DNA of 64,000 nt, taken from contig NZ_JYFC01000001.1 in the NCBI RefSeq assembly GCF_000938265.1, forward strand, positions 372,001 through 436,000, given 5' to 3'. A program made the position numbers and the translations under genes. Of the stretch, positions 43,421 to 52,295 are shown in pieces. The notes beneath the pieces are model-generated. The model searched no databases. It saw nothing but the letters and a program-made list of their open reading frames with translations, and was not told the origin of the DNA. Position 1 is the stretch's first letter; each line of letters begins with the position of its first letter. The DNA comes from Agreia bicolorata. GTDB lineage: Bacteria > Actinomycetota > Actinomycetes > Actinomycetales > Microbacteriaceae.

Positions 43421-44248
43421 TCAGCAACCCGGAGATATGCGACGTCGCCCGCAGTCATCGGCCACCAGCACGGTCTTCGCCGCCTTGGCCGAAGCAGTGA
43501 GGGGCGGCGATGTAGACGGCACCGTGCCTGCCAGCGCCTGCCATGCGCCGCCGCCGATGCGGTACTCGGCCGAGTAGAGGATGGTGAGCGAGATCGTGTA
43601 GTCGCCGGCCCGATCGAAGACGTGGCTGGTGGCCGTCTCCGAGAACTCGGGAAGGCCCAGAGAAGCCCACGTGGCGCCGCCCGTTCCGCTCGTGATCGTC
43701 GATCCATCTCCGTGATCCCAGATGAAAGAGACTGGTGTGAACCGAACCTCCGCGGGAGTCCCGAGCAGCGTCGTCGACACAACCGAGGTCTGTGCATCGG
43801 CATAGAAGTTCGTGGGGAGCCCGACCACCATGAACCCCCTCGGCTCCATTCCCTGCGCGCTGACACCCGGCACGAGATGGGCAACCTCGCGAGTAGTCAC
43901 CGGAGGTGTCGGCGGATTCTCATCTCCCGGCACGACCCGACGCTGCTCTGCACACAGCTCGACGTTCGTCGCAATACACGGAACCTCGACTCCACCGCCA
44001 TCGGATCCACCGGAACCAGCATCACCGGCCCCATCCTCACCGCCGGTACCCGATCCACCGCCCCCGGAATTATTGCTCCCGACCCCAACATCGACCCCGC
44101 CCCCGGAAACCTCCCCGCAGCCTGACATCCACTGCTCGATCTGAGAACATCCCGCTGCCGAGGCGGATTCCTGCGCGGGCATTAGCACGCTTGCACCAAG
44201 TACGGTTCCGGCCACCACAACTAATTGCAGAAGTTTTTCCCTGTCCAT
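43421..44248 (-). CDS. Secreted PKD-like protein, Gly/Asp-rich
   Basis: A 275-residue exported protein. The N-terminal signal peptide (LLQLVVVAGTVLGASVLM, AxA-type site near ASAAG) is followed by a low-complexity Gly/Ser/Asp linker (about residues 45-90). A C-terminal domain has SFIWDHGDGST and HVFDRAGDYTISLTILYSAE, the pattern of a PKD-like beta-sandwich. Four N-terminal and C-terminal cysteines may form disulfides. It overlaps the upstream lipoprotein gene by 28 nt and is probably co-translated with it. The function is unknown; the surface PKD fold suggests binding. Confidence 0.78.
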   Translation of the reverse strand: MDREKLLQLVVVAGTVLGASVLMPAQESASAAGCSQIEQWMSGCGEVSGGGVDVGVGSNNSGGGGSGTGGEDGAGDAGSGGSDGGGVEVPCIATNVELCAEQRRVVPGDENPPTPPVTTREVAHLVPGVSAQGMEPRGFMVVGLPTNFYADAQTSVVSTTLLGTPAEVRFTPVSFIWDHGDGSTITSGTGGATWASLGLPEFSETATSHVFDRAGDYTISLTILYSAEYRIGGGAWQALAGTVPSTSPPLTASAKAAKTVLVADDCGRRRISPGC

Positions 44249-44784
44249 ACCTTCCTCTCAGACAGCAGGAACGGTGAATCTCCATCTCGCGTCAGCTCGA
44301 CCTCGAACGGCGTGACGGCAATTCGGTCGGGTGAAACGAGCGACTTGCCCTCTGCGTCAACAAGATCGACGAGTCCGACATCTTCGCAGACGTATGCCCG
44401 GATCTGGTTGTCATCCCAGTCGACAATCTCCACAAGGACAAGGCGCGTAGAACCCGTGATTCGAAGACCTGCGCCACGAAGTTCATCCATATTTTCAGCG
44501 ACCTCGTCGAAGACCTTGCCCTCTGCAACTTCGGCCAACTTCGTAGTGTCAGATCCTCCGTGAGCGGCAATTTCATCGCTTACAGCAAGGAAGCTCATAT
44601 ACCTATCGCTTGCTAGCGCTTGCGCTTCCTCGCGAGACATTGTTTGCGATGGATCCGGTGCCGCGACCGTCGGTGCATCCCGATGTTCGGATGGGGCGCA
44701 TCCGGTCGCAGTAAATATCAGTAAGAGAAAACCGCTCGCGAGTAGACAGCGCTTCAGTGACGCAGCGTGTTTCTGACCGAACAT
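44221..44784 (-). CDS. Lipoprotein of unknown function
   Basis: A 187-residue protein with a basic n-region (KHAASLKR), a hydrophobic helix and a lipobox TATGC (cysteine about residue 29), then an acidic domain with no recognised family. AYVCEDVGLVDLVDAEGKSL and LTRDGDSPFLLSERKVWTG suggest an NTF2-like fold, only as a guess. G+C content is lower than in the surrounding genes. It shares a 28-nt overlap with the downstream PKD-like gene, so the two form a small secreted/lipoprotein unit. Confidence 0.72.
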   Translation of the reverse strand: MFGQKHAASLKRCLLASGFLLLIFTATGCAPSEHRDAPTVAAPDPSQTMSREEAQALASDRYMSFLAVSDEIAAHGGSDTTKLAEVAEGKVFDEVAENMDELRGAGLRITGSTRLVLVEIVDWDDNQIRAYVCEDVGLVDLVDAEGKSLVSPDRIAVTPFEVELTRDGDSPFLLSERKVWTGKNFCN

Positions 44785-44845
44785 GGGTACACCGTAAAGG
44801 ATGTCGGCAGATGACGGGGAAAGTTATCCACATGGCAGCTGGCGG

Positions 44846-44851
44846 TAGGTT
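44846..44851 (+). promoter_or_regulatory. -10 element of the aminotransferase gene
   Basis: TAGGTT lies 8 nt before the GTG at 44860, which has no Shine-Dalgarno. A perfect DnaA-box nonamer TTATCCACA lies at 44824-44832, in the -35 area; I regard it as coincidental. Confidence 0.4.
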
Positions 44852-44859
44852 TGGTGTTC

Positions 44860-46065
44860 GTGACTATCTCCGGTTCTTGGCAGCGCACAGCGCGCGGCGC
44901 GGGCCTCCTCTCCGCCGACGGATCCATCCGCTCCACGATCTTCGCCGAGATGAGCGCCCTCGCCTCTACGACGGGCGCCATCAACCTCGGGCAGGGCTTT
45001 CCCGACGAGGACGGCCCGGCCGAGATTCTCGATGCGGCACGGCAGGCGATCAGCGGCGGACTGAACCAGTACCCGCCCGGCCTCGGAATGCCCGTTCTGC
45101 GCGAGGCGATCGCCGCCCACCAGAAGCGCTTCTACGGGCTCGAGGTCGACGCCGATCGCGAGGTGCTCGTTACGGCCGGCGCCACCGAGGCACTCGCGGC
45201 CACGCTGCTCGCCTTGATCGACGACGGCGACGAGGTAGTCACCTTCGAGCCCTTCTACGATGCGTACGGCGCCGTGATCGCGTTGGCACGCGGCATCCAC
45301 CGCACCGTCCCCCTGCGACTCCCCTCGTTCCTCCCCGACCACGACGAGTTGCGCGCCGCCGTGACCGACCGCACCCGGATCATCCTGATCAACAACCCGC
45401 ACAACCCCACCGGCACGGCGCTTCCACGCGAAACTCTGGAGCTGATCGTCGAGCTCGCTCACGAGCACGACGCGATCATCGTGACCGACGAGGTGTACGA
45501 GCATCTGACATTCGGCGTTCCGCACATCCCCGTAGCCACTCTGCCGGGGGCGCGGGAACGCACGGTCACGATCTCATCGGGCGGCAAGACCTTCAACACC
45601 ACGGGCTGGAAGATCGGGTGGTTGACGGCTCCGCACGAGATCGTCACCGCGATCCTGGCCGTGAAGCAGTTTTTGACTTTTGTGAACGGCGCTCCGTTCC
45701 AGCCTGCGATCGCCCTCGGCCTGGGACTGCCAGACGAGTTCTTCGAAGGCATCGCCCGCACCCTGCAGTCGAAGCGCGACATTCTCTCCGCAGGACTCGC
45801 CAAGGCGGGCTTCGACGTCTTCACGCCGCAGGCCGGCTACTTCGTTGTGGCCGATGCCGCGCCGCTCGGCTACACCGACGCAGCGGCACTCTGCCGAGAG
45901 CTTCCCGCCCTGGCAGGAGTCGTCGGGATTCCGATCAGCGCTTTCTGCGGCGAGCAGCTGGCCGCGGAATACTCGTCGCTCGTGCGCTTCGCCTACTGCA
46001 AGAAGGTCGATGTTCTCGAGCGGGCCGCGGCGCAACTCGCGCGGGCCGGGCGCGAAACCCGCTGA
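44860..46065 (+). CDS. Class I/II PLP-dependent aminotransferase (DapC/kynurenine-type)
   Basis: A 401-residue fold-type I aminotransferase. It has INLGQGFPDEDGP, the N-terminal NPHNPTG (about 177), DEVYEHL, the PLP lysine in SSGGKTFNTTGWKIGW (about 243) and the C-terminal VRFAYCKK with the carboxylate-binding Arg. It is closest in motif set to mycobacterial succinyldiaminopimelate aminotransferase (DapC) and to methionine/kynurenine aminotransferases; the substrate is not fixed. The GTG at 44860 is preferred over TTG 44851 because TAGGTT ends 8 nt upstream. It has no pathway neighbours. Confidence 0.88.
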   Translation: MTISGSWQRTARGAGLLSADGSIRSTIFAEMSALASTTGAINLGQGFPDEDGPAEILDAARQAISGGLNQYPPGLGMPVLREAIAAHQKRFYGLEVDADREVLVTAGATEALAATLLALIDDGDEVVTFEPFYDAYGAVIALARGIHRTVPLRLPSFLPDHDELRAAVTDRTRIILINNPHNPTGTALPRETLELIVELAHEHDAIIVTDEVYEHLTFGVPHIPVATLPGARERTVTISSGGKTFNTTGWKIGWLTAPHEIVTAILAVKQFLTFVNGAPFQPAIALGLGLPDEFFEGIARTLQSKRDILSAGLAKAGFDVFTPQAGYFVVADAAPLGYTDAAALCRELPALAGVVGIPISAFCGEQLAAEYSSLVRFAYCKKVDVLERAAAQLARAGRETR

Positions 46066-46089
46066 CCAAGCACGGGCGAGAAGTCGGCG

Positions 46090-46665
46090 TCAGCCCGCAG
46101 GCTTTTCGCCGCGCGCGAGCTTGTCGATCATGCGCGTGATGGCGCGGGCCCGTCCGTCATCGGTCTTCAGGGAGTGGATTCGGTAGTAGACCGCGAATCG
46201 GTTCTGCGCATTGAGAGTCGCGTAGAACTCTTTCGCGGCCGGGTTGAGTTCGAGCGCAGCGAGAAAATCCGGATGCGGCTGCGCATCGGTCGAGGCCGCG
46301 TACGCCCTCTCCCACCGGCCATCCGCCCGGGCGCGTTCGACCTCCGCGAGGCCTCGCGGCGACATCCGGCCCTCGGCGATCATCGCCTCTGCAGCCAGAC
46401 GGTTGCGCATCGACCACGGACTCGCTGAGCGGCGCGGTGTGAATCCACGATCTGACGTGTACTCGTCGCGGCCGCGTGTTTGCCCGTCGATCCAGCCGAA
46501 CTCGAGGGCCACGTCCAGAGCCTCCGCGTACGTGACCGTCGCGAAAGGCGCGGCCTTCTTGGCGACGATCAGCCAGATCCCGATCTCGAGATTCTGATTG
46601 ACCAGCATCCATTCACGAAATTGCTCACGCGATGAGAATTGGATGCTCTCCCGCTCGGCTGCCAC
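46090..46665 (-). CDS. YdeI/OmpD-associated family protein
   Basis: A 191-residue soluble protein with the YdeI core: NLEIGIWLIVAKKAA, VTYAEALDVALEFGWIDGQT, FTPRRSASPWSMRN and a C-terminal FYATLNAQNRFAVYYRIHS and AITRMIDKLARGEK. Some members are linked to peptide or bacteriocin tolerance, but the biochemical role is unknown. The start is the GTG at 46665; a weak TAGAGC hexamer lies 7 nt upstream. It is convergent with the aminotransferase gene and 10 nt downstream of the nitrilase-family gene. Confidence 0.88.
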   Translation of the reverse strand: MAAERESIQFSSREQFREWMLVNQNLEIGIWLIVAKKAAPFATVTYAEALDVALEFGWIDGQTRGRDEYTSDRGFTPRRSASPWSMRNRLAAEAMIAEGRMSPRGLAEVERARADGRWERAYAASTDAQPHPDFLAALELNPAAKEFYATLNAQNRFAVYYRIHSLKTDDGRARAITRMIDKLARGEKPAG

Positions 46666-46675
46666 GTCAGTCGCT

Positions 46676-47512
46676 CTACAACTCCGCGGTGCCGAAACGC
46701 CGCAGCGCCAACGCCGGATTCACACGCCGCACCTCGTCGACCCGGGCGCGAGCGATCCACGCAACGGCGACATCTTCGTTCTCAGCGAGGGATGCGACCG
46801 TCACACCCATGGGATCGACGACGAGACTGGCCCCGACGCCGATGGGCGGTGTGTGGTCGGCCGCGGCGACATAGATGGTGTTCTCGAGAGCCCGCGCCGT
46901 GACGAGGGTGCGCCAGTGATGCTCTTTCAGCACACCCCTCACCCACTCCGCCGGCACGAGAACGAGATCGGCGCCCGCATCGACCAGCCGCCGCGTCACC
47001 TCGGGAAAGCGGATGTCGTAGCAGGTCTGCAGCCCGACGGTGAAGTCTCCGACCGGGAAGGTTTCGGGAGCCGCGATGCTGCCGGGCTCGACGAAGTCGC
47101 TTTCGCGCGAGCCGAAGGCGTCATAGAGGTGGAGCTTGCGATACGAGGCCACGACGGCACCATCGGGCGACACGGCGACGACGGTGTTCGAGAACCGTTC
47201 ACCCTGCTTCGTCGTCTCGATCATGCCCGCGACCACGTGAATCTGGAGCCGTTCGGCCAGGCCCGAAAGCCGCGTGACGAACTCGCCGTCGAGCGGCTCG
47301 GCATTCTCGAGAAAGCCCTCTCCGAACGGGTCGGAGAAGTACGAGGAGTACTCGGGAAAGACGACGAGGGATGCGCCGCGCGACACTGCCCGCTCAGCTA
47401 GCCGTGTGATCGTGGCGAAATTCGCTGCGGTGTCGGCGCCCGGCGCGAACTGCGCGATGGCCACGCCAAGGCCTTCGCGGGCGGCCGGAGGCTGATGAGA
47501 CGAACCGATCAT
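46676..47512 (-). CDS. Nitrilase-superfamily carbon-nitrogen hydrolase
   Basis: A 278-residue amidase. The catalytic triad is visible: Glu in VVFPEYSSYF (about 54), Lys in SYRKLHLYDAFG (about 126) and Cys in VGLQTCYDIRFPEV (about 161). The set resembles omega-amidase/deaminated-glutathione amidase (Nit1/Nit2). The AEWVRGVLKEHHWRTL segment after the cysteine also fits this group. The ATG at 47512 has TAGGGT 6 nt upstream and no Shine-Dalgarno, so it is probably leaderless. It is the first gene of a two-gene unit with the YdeI-like gene. Confidence 0.9.
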   Translation of the reverse strand: MIGSSHQPPAAREGLGVAIAQFAPGADTAANFATITRLAERAVSRGASLVVFPEYSSYFSDPFGEGFLENAEPLDGEFVTRLSGLAERLQIHVVAGMIETTKQGERFSNTVVAVSPDGAVVASYRKLHLYDAFGSRESDFVEPGSIAAPETFPVGDFTVGLQTCYDIRFPEVTRRLVDAGADLVLVPAEWVRGVLKEHHWRTLVTARALENTIYVAAADHTPPIGVGASLVVDPMGVTVASLAENEDVAVAWIARARVDEVRRVNPALALRRFGTAEL

Positions 47513-47530
47513 GCCCTCACCCTAGCGAAG

Positions 47531-48676
47531 CTAAGCGGCACTCGGAATGAGACCGAAGCCCGACTGAATGGCGACAGCGGCGGCACCGCGGGCCCACGCG
47601 GTGAAGTCCGCGTCGGTTTGCCTGATCTCTACTGGCAGAGCATCGGGATCACGGTCGGCCTGCACGGCGGCCTGCACGGCATCTTCCGCAACAGCTAGGA
47701 GACCGATTCCCTCGCCCGAGAGCACAACGGTCTCGACCATGGCAAGGTTGGCGCTCGCCGCGATGAGTCGCCCTAGGGCTCGTCCAGAAGTGTCGACGAC
47801 CTGTCGAGCCACGGCATTGCCCTCGGCCGCGAGCGCAAGGAGCTCGTCATAGTCGACCACACGCCCGAGCCCGACGCCGGCGCTGCCGCACATGCTCGGA
47901 ATCGACAGCATGGCCGAAGAACAACCACGATGGCCGTCTGCACACAGCGGACCCGTCGGATCGAGGGGAAAGTGCCCTCCGAGGCCAAGACCTGTGTCTG
48001 ACGAGATCACCTGGCGCCCATGTACGACGAGACCGTAGCCGACGCCCGCTCCAATGGTGATGACAGAGAAGTTGTCGATGCCTCGCGCGTGGCCGAACCA
48101 CTGCTCAGCGGCCGTGAGGGCGACGACGTCGTTCTCCACTGTCGCCGGCCGATCGAAGCGCGCTTCGATGGCTGCGCCGAGATCGACGTCGTGCCAGTCG
48201 AGAAAAGGAGCACGAACGACGAGCGACGAGCCGGTGACCTTGCCACCGATGCTCGCTCCGATCGCTGCCACATCGTGGGCGTCCAGCGCATCCATCACCC
48301 GCTGGATGCCGTCGAGCACGTCTTCGACACCATGCCCGGCCAGAAGCGTGGTCTCGGACACCCCGACAGTGGCGCGCAGATCGGTCACGACACCGAACAC
48401 GCGCTCCCCCGTGATCTTGACCCCCAGCATCCGCTGCGCATCGACCCGCACGTCGAGCGGCTTGACCGGCCTGCCAACGACCCCGTCCTGCCGTTCCGGC
48501 GCTTCGACGAGGATGCCATGGTCGAGGAAGGGCCGGCTGAGACGAGTCAGGCTCGCCGGAGACAGGCCCAATCTGCGCCCCAGCTCGCCGCGGGCGATCG
48601 GCCCGTGGATCAAGACCTCGCGCGCAAGGTCGCGCGCAGGATCACGGATGACGGAATCACGAGAAGCATCTGACAT
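47531..48676 (-). CDS. ROK-family transcriptional regulator
   Basis: A 381-residue repressor. A winged helix-turn-helix at about residues 18-62 (GELGRRLGLSPASLTRLSRP) is followed by a ROK sugar-binding domain: VKITGERVFGVVTDLRA, VENDVVALTAAEQWFGHA and ITIGAGVGYGLVVHGR. The ROK zinc motif is degenerate: LCADGHRGCSS lacks the second cysteine of C-x-C-G-x2-G-C. The gene is divergent from the alpha-galactosidase operon, its probable target, with an oligosaccharide as inducer. The ATG at 48676 has GATAAT 8 nt upstream and no Shine-Dalgarno. Confidence 0.9.
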   Translation of the reverse strand: MSDASRDSVIRDPARDLAREVLIHGPIARGELGRRLGLSPASLTRLSRPFLDHGILVEAPERQDGVVGRPVKPLDVRVDAQRMLGVKITGERVFGVVTDLRATVGVSETTLLAGHGVEDVLDGIQRVMDALDAHDVAAIGASIGGKVTGSSLVVRAPFLDWHDVDLGAAIEARFDRPATVENDVVALTAAEQWFGHARGIDNFSVITIGAGVGYGLVVHGRQVISSDTGLGLGGHFPLDPTGPLCADGHRGCSSAMLSIPSMCGSAGVGLGRVVDYDELLALAAEGNAVARQVVDTSGRALGRLIAASANLAMVETVVLSGEGIGLLAVAEDAVQAAVQADRDPDALPVEIRQTDADFTAWARGAAAVAIQSGFGLIPSAA

Positions 48677-48684
48677 TTGTTTCG

Positions 48685-48776
48685 ATTATCAACTAACGAT
48701 CGTCATTTTGCGAGCAAAACACGCGCCCTCGGTCAAATAATGGGAGTTGACATCGTAATTAGTTTCGCGGTAGAAA
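48685..48776. promoter_or_regulatory. Divergent ROK/galactosidase promoter region with operator-like palindrome
   Basis: GATAAT reads toward the ROK gene (48685-48690). On the plus strand, TTGACA (48747-48752), an 18-nt spacer and TAGAAA (48771-48776) form the clearest promoter in the window, 6 nt before the GH36 ATG. Between them lies the perfect palindrome TTTTGCGAGCAAAA (48706-48719), a good operator candidate for the ROK regulator. The AT-rich composition of this 106-nt region contrasts with the genes around it. Confidence 0.6.
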
Positions 48777-48782
48777 TTATCC

Positions 48783-50930
48783 ATGCAGAGCCGCAGCGAG
48801 ACCCTTCACCTCAGATCAGCCGGAACGAGCGTGGTCATCGACCTCACCACGCCGGGGTTCCCCGCCATCATTCACTGGGGAGAAGACCTGGGCGAACTCA
48901 GCCAATCGCAGCTCGCTGACATGGCCATCGCGGCCCGCCCGCAGCGCGTCTCCGGCGGGCTCGACACCCCGTCTCGGCTCACGCTCGTTCCGCTCGAATC
49001 TGCAGGCTGGCAGAACGAACCGGGCCTCGTCGGCTCGCGGCACGGGCACGATTTCTCCCCCGCCTTCGATGCCCCAGAGGCGCACAACGGCACCGTGGAT
49101 GAATTCGACGCGACCTCGGTGACACTGCGCGCCGTCGACAAGTGCACTCAACTAGAACTCGAGACGACCTTGACGCTGGATGGCGCGGGTCTGTTGCACC
49201 AGCAGCACACCCTCACCAATCTCGGGCCGACGGATTACGAGCTGCAGCACCTGCTCGCGACGTTCCCTGTGCCGCAGTCCGCTCGAGAGTTGCTCGACAC
49301 AACAGGCCGGCACCTCCGCGAGCGCTCGCCTCAGCGACACACATTCACCACCGGGCGACACGTGCGCGACAGCCGCCGCGGCCGCCCGGGCGCCGACTCC
49401 ACTCTCTTTCTCGCCGCGGGCACCCCCGGCTTCGGTTTCGAACGGGGACTCGTGCACGCCGTTCACCTCGCGTGGAGCGGCAACCAACGCGTCGCCGCCG
49501 AGCGCACGGTCGGCGCGCACGCTCTCCTACAGGCGGGTGAATTGCTGTCTCCGGGCGAACTGATCCTCGCCCCGGGCGAGAGTTACACGACGCCTGATGC
49601 GCTGGGCTCGTGGGGCGACGGTCTCACTGCGGTCTCGGCCCGGTTCCACGAATCGGTGCGGGCGCGGACGAGTCACCCCTCGTCATCAAGACCTGTCACG
49701 CTCAATACGTGGGAGGCCGTCTACTTCGACCACGACCTCGACCGGCTGGCACGACTTGCGGATGCCGGCGCCCGGGTGGGCGCGGAACGCTTCGTCCTCG
49801 ACGACGGTTGGTTCCACGGGCGTCGCGACGACACCGCCGGGCTCGGCGACTGGTTCGTCGACAACGAGGTCTGGCCCGACGGGCTCGCCCCGATTGTCGA
49901 CCATGTGACTGCGCTGGGCATGCAGTTCGGGCTGTGGGTGGAACCGGAGATGATCAACACCGACTCCGAACTCGCGCGCGCCCATCCCGAGTGGATACTG
50001 CAGGCGGGCGGCCGCCTGCCGATCGAGGGCCGCCAGCAGCAGGTACTCGATCTGTCGAATCCCGCAGTCTTCGACTACCTGCTCGAGCGATTCGACGCTC
50101 TTCTTCGCCAGTACGCCATCGCCTATCTCAAGTGGGATCACAATCGCGATCTGCTCGAGGCCGGAAGCACCGTGACCGGACGAGCCGCCGTGCACAGCAA
50201 TGTTCTCGCTCTATACGAGCTCCTGGACGAGCTGAAGGCCAGACACCCTGAACTCGAGATCGAAAGCTGCGCGTCGGGCGGCGCCCGGGTCGACCTGGGT
50301 ATCCTCGCCCACACCGACCGCATCTGGACAAGCGACTGCATCGAACCGATCGAACGTCTGACGATTCAGAAGTACACCAATGTGGTCATCCCCTACGAGC
50401 TCATGGGTGCTCACGTCGGCGGCCCGCGGTCGCACTCGACGGGTCGACAGCACGAGCTGTCGCTGCGCGCCGGTGTCGCTTTGCCCGGTCACTTCGGCAT
50501 CGAATGGGATATCTCCCGTCTCGACGACGCAGAGCTGAGTGACATCGCCGCGTGGGTGGACGCCCACAAGCGGGTGCGCGAGCTGGCCCACACCGGGCGC
50601 GCGGTCTATGCCGATCTACCCGACGAGTCCGCAGACCTGCGCGGAGTCGTCGCACGCGATGGAGGGCACGCCCTCTTTACGTACACGCAGGTGACGACCA
50701 GTACAAGCTATCCGCCGGGCACCATCACGTTTCCGGGACTCGAAGACGACCGCACCTATCGGGTGTCGCTGGCGTCGCCGACGGCACCCCTCGAGAGCGC
50801 GGGCCAATCCCCTCTGGCCTGGACCGAGCATCCTGTCCACCTGACCGGCCGTGCGCTCCGCACCACCGGCATCCAAGCACCCGTTCTCTTCCCCGAGCAG
50901 CTCCGGCTGATCGATATCTTCGCGATCTGA
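48783..50930 (+). CDS. Alpha-galactosidase, glycoside hydrolase family 36
   Basis: A 715-residue retaining alpha-galactosidase that cleaves melibiose, raffinose and related oligosaccharides. It has an N-terminal beta-sandwich (about 1-300) and a (beta/alpha)8 barrel with ERFVLDDGWFHGRRDD, WVEPEMINTDSELARAHPEW, the nucleophile in AYLKWDHNRD (about 450) and the acid in RIWTSDCIEPIER (about 517). A C-terminal beta domain ends the protein. No signal peptide is seen, so it acts on imported sugar. The ATG at 48783 follows TAGAAA by 6 nt, giving a leaderless mRNA. It is the first gene of the sugar operon. Confidence 0.94.
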   Translation: MQSRSETLHLRSAGTSVVIDLTTPGFPAIIHWGEDLGELSQSQLADMAIAARPQRVSGGLDTPSRLTLVPLESAGWQNEPGLVGSRHGHDFSPAFDAPEAHNGTVDEFDATSVTLRAVDKCTQLELETTLTLDGAGLLHQQHTLTNLGPTDYELQHLLATFPVPQSARELLDTTGRHLRERSPQRHTFTTGRHVRDSRRGRPGADSTLFLAAGTPGFGFERGLVHAVHLAWSGNQRVAAERTVGAHALLQAGELLSPGELILAPGESYTTPDALGSWGDGLTAVSARFHESVRARTSHPSSSRPVTLNTWEAVYFDHDLDRLARLADAGARVGAERFVLDDGWFHGRRDDTAGLGDWFVDNEVWPDGLAPIVDHVTALGMQFGLWVEPEMINTDSELARAHPEWILQAGGRLPIEGRQQQVLDLSNPAVFDYLLERFDALLRQYAIAYLKWDHNRDLLEAGSTVTGRAAVHSNVLALYELLDELKARHPELEIESCASGGARVDLGILAHTDRIWTSDCIEPIERLTIQKYTNVVIPYELMGAHVGGPRSHSTGRQHELSLRAGVALPGHFGIEWDISRLDDAELSDIAAWVDAHKRVRELAHTGRAVYADLPDESADLRGVVARDGGHALFTYTQVTTSTSYPPGTITFPGLEDDRTYRVSLASPTAPLESAGQSPLAWTEHPVHLTGRALRTTGIQAPVLFPEQLRLIDIFAI

Positions 50931-50969
50931 CCCCAGACCGCGTTCCGCACGACGCAAGGAGGCGTTTTC

Positions 50970-52295
50970 GTGTTTCAACCACCCCCAGGCCGTTCCGCTC
51001 GCCGGAACGGACGATCGATACGGCGCGCACTGGCCGCAGGAATCGGGCTCATGATCGCGAGCTCGACCCTGGTCGCATGTTCGAGCGCTGACGATCAGGT
51101 CGTCAACCTCGATTTCTTCCAGTTCAAGCCCGAGGCGGTCAAAGAGTTCGCATCGCTCATCGATGACTTCGAGGCCAAGAACCCTGACATCCACGTGGTG
51201 CAGAACGTGGTTCCGGATCCCGACACAGCGATTCGCACACTTCTCGTCAAGAACAAGGTGCCCGATGTGCTCACGTTGAATGTGAGCGGCAACTTCGCCG
51301 AACTCGCCCGCGCCTGCGTCTTCGCCAACCTGAGCGACGAGGCCCCCGCCTCCAGCGTAAACCCCGCCGTGCAGAAGATCGTTCAGACCCTCGGCAGCTG
51401 CGACCAAGGATCGGGCCCGGAGGTCAACGCGCTCCCCTTCGCCAGCAATGCCTCCGGCATCCTTTACAACCCGCAGATCTTCGCCGAGAACGGCGTCGAG
51501 GTTCCCACGACCTGGGACGAGTTGCTCGCTGCCGCGCAGACGTTCAAGGACAACGGGGTCAACCCGTTCTACTGCACGATGAAAGACGCATGGACGGCCG
51601 CTCCAGCCTTCGTCAACCTGGGTGGAACGCTGATGCCGGACGGCTTCTTCGACAAGCTGCGCGGCGAAGGATCCGATCTCGACACCGTGTCGTTCTCGAA
51701 GGACTTCTCTGACGCCGCCCAGAAAGAGGTGAAGCTCTACAGCTTCTGCCAGGACGACTTCGCCAGCCGAGACTACGCCTCGGGCAACAAGGCGTTCGGT
51801 GCCGGCGATTCCGCGATGTATCTGCAGGGCTCGTACGCGATTCCGGCCATCAGGGCCACGAACCCGGATGCGCAGATCGCTTCGTTCCCGTACCCGGTCA
51901 CCAACGACCCGGATTCTCGCGTCGTCGTCTCCGGTGTCGACGTAGGCCTCTCGATAGGCAGGGACACCCCGCACAGAAAAGAAGCTCAACGCTTCGTGGA
52001 TTACCTCATGTCTCCCGAGGTCGTGCAGTCGTACTCCGAGGCGCAGAGCACGTTCTCGCCCCTGAAGAATGCCGTGCCGAACGCCGATCCGGCGCTCGCC
52101 GGTCTGGAGCCGTACTTCACCGACGGTCGCATCATCGGATTCATCGATCACCAGATACCCGCATCGATCCCCCTCGTGAACATGCTGCAGAGCCTCGTCC
52201 TCACCGGCGACTCGGAGGCATTCCTGTCTGATCTCGACTCCGAGTGGAGCAAGGTCGCGGCCCGCACCGCGACCGCGCGAAAGGGAAAATCATGA
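50970..52295 (+). CDS. ABC sugar transporter substrate-binding lipoprotein
   Basis: A 441-residue family 1 extracellular solute-binding protein. A basic N-terminus (RSARRNGRSIRRALAAG) precedes a hydrophobic helix and a lipobox LVAC (cysteine about 36). The mature part has DFFQFKPEAVKEFASLIDDF and typical family motifs (PTTWDELLAAAQTFKDNGV, QGSYAIPAI, SPEVVQSYSEAQSTFSPL). It delivers an alpha-linked oligosaccharide to the two permeases that follow. The GTG at 50970 has AAGGAGG 7 nt upstream. Its stop overlaps the first permease start by 4 nt. Confidence 0.92.
   Translation: MFQPPPGRSARRNGRSIRRALAAGIGLMIASSTLVACSSADDQVVNLDFFQFKPEAVKEFASLIDDFEAKNPDIHVVQNVVPDPDTAIRTLLVKNKVPDVLTLNVSGNFAELARACVFANLSDEAPASSVNPAVQKIVQTLGSCDQGSGPEVNALPFASNASGILYNPQIFAENGVEVPTTWDELLAAAQTFKDNGVNPFYCTMKDAWTAAPAFVNLGGTLMPDGFFDKLRGEGSDLDTVSFSKDFSDAAQKEVKLYSFCQDDFASRDYASGNKAFGAGDSAMYLQGSYAIPAIRATNPDAQIASFPYPVTNDPDSRVVVSGVDVGLSIGRDTPHRKEAQRFVDYLMSPEVVQSYSEAQSTFSPLKNAVPNADPALAGLEPYFTDGRIIGFIDHQIPASIPLVNMLQSLVLTGDSEAFLSDLDSEWSKVAARTATARKGKS

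Noticed and set aside
11020-44832. Two perfect DnaA-box nonamers TTATCCACA (11020-11028 and 44824-44832)
   Set aside because: They are 33 kb apart, single, and not in an AT-rich cluster with dnaA/dnaN genes; one forms part of a terminator stem. No origin is supported.
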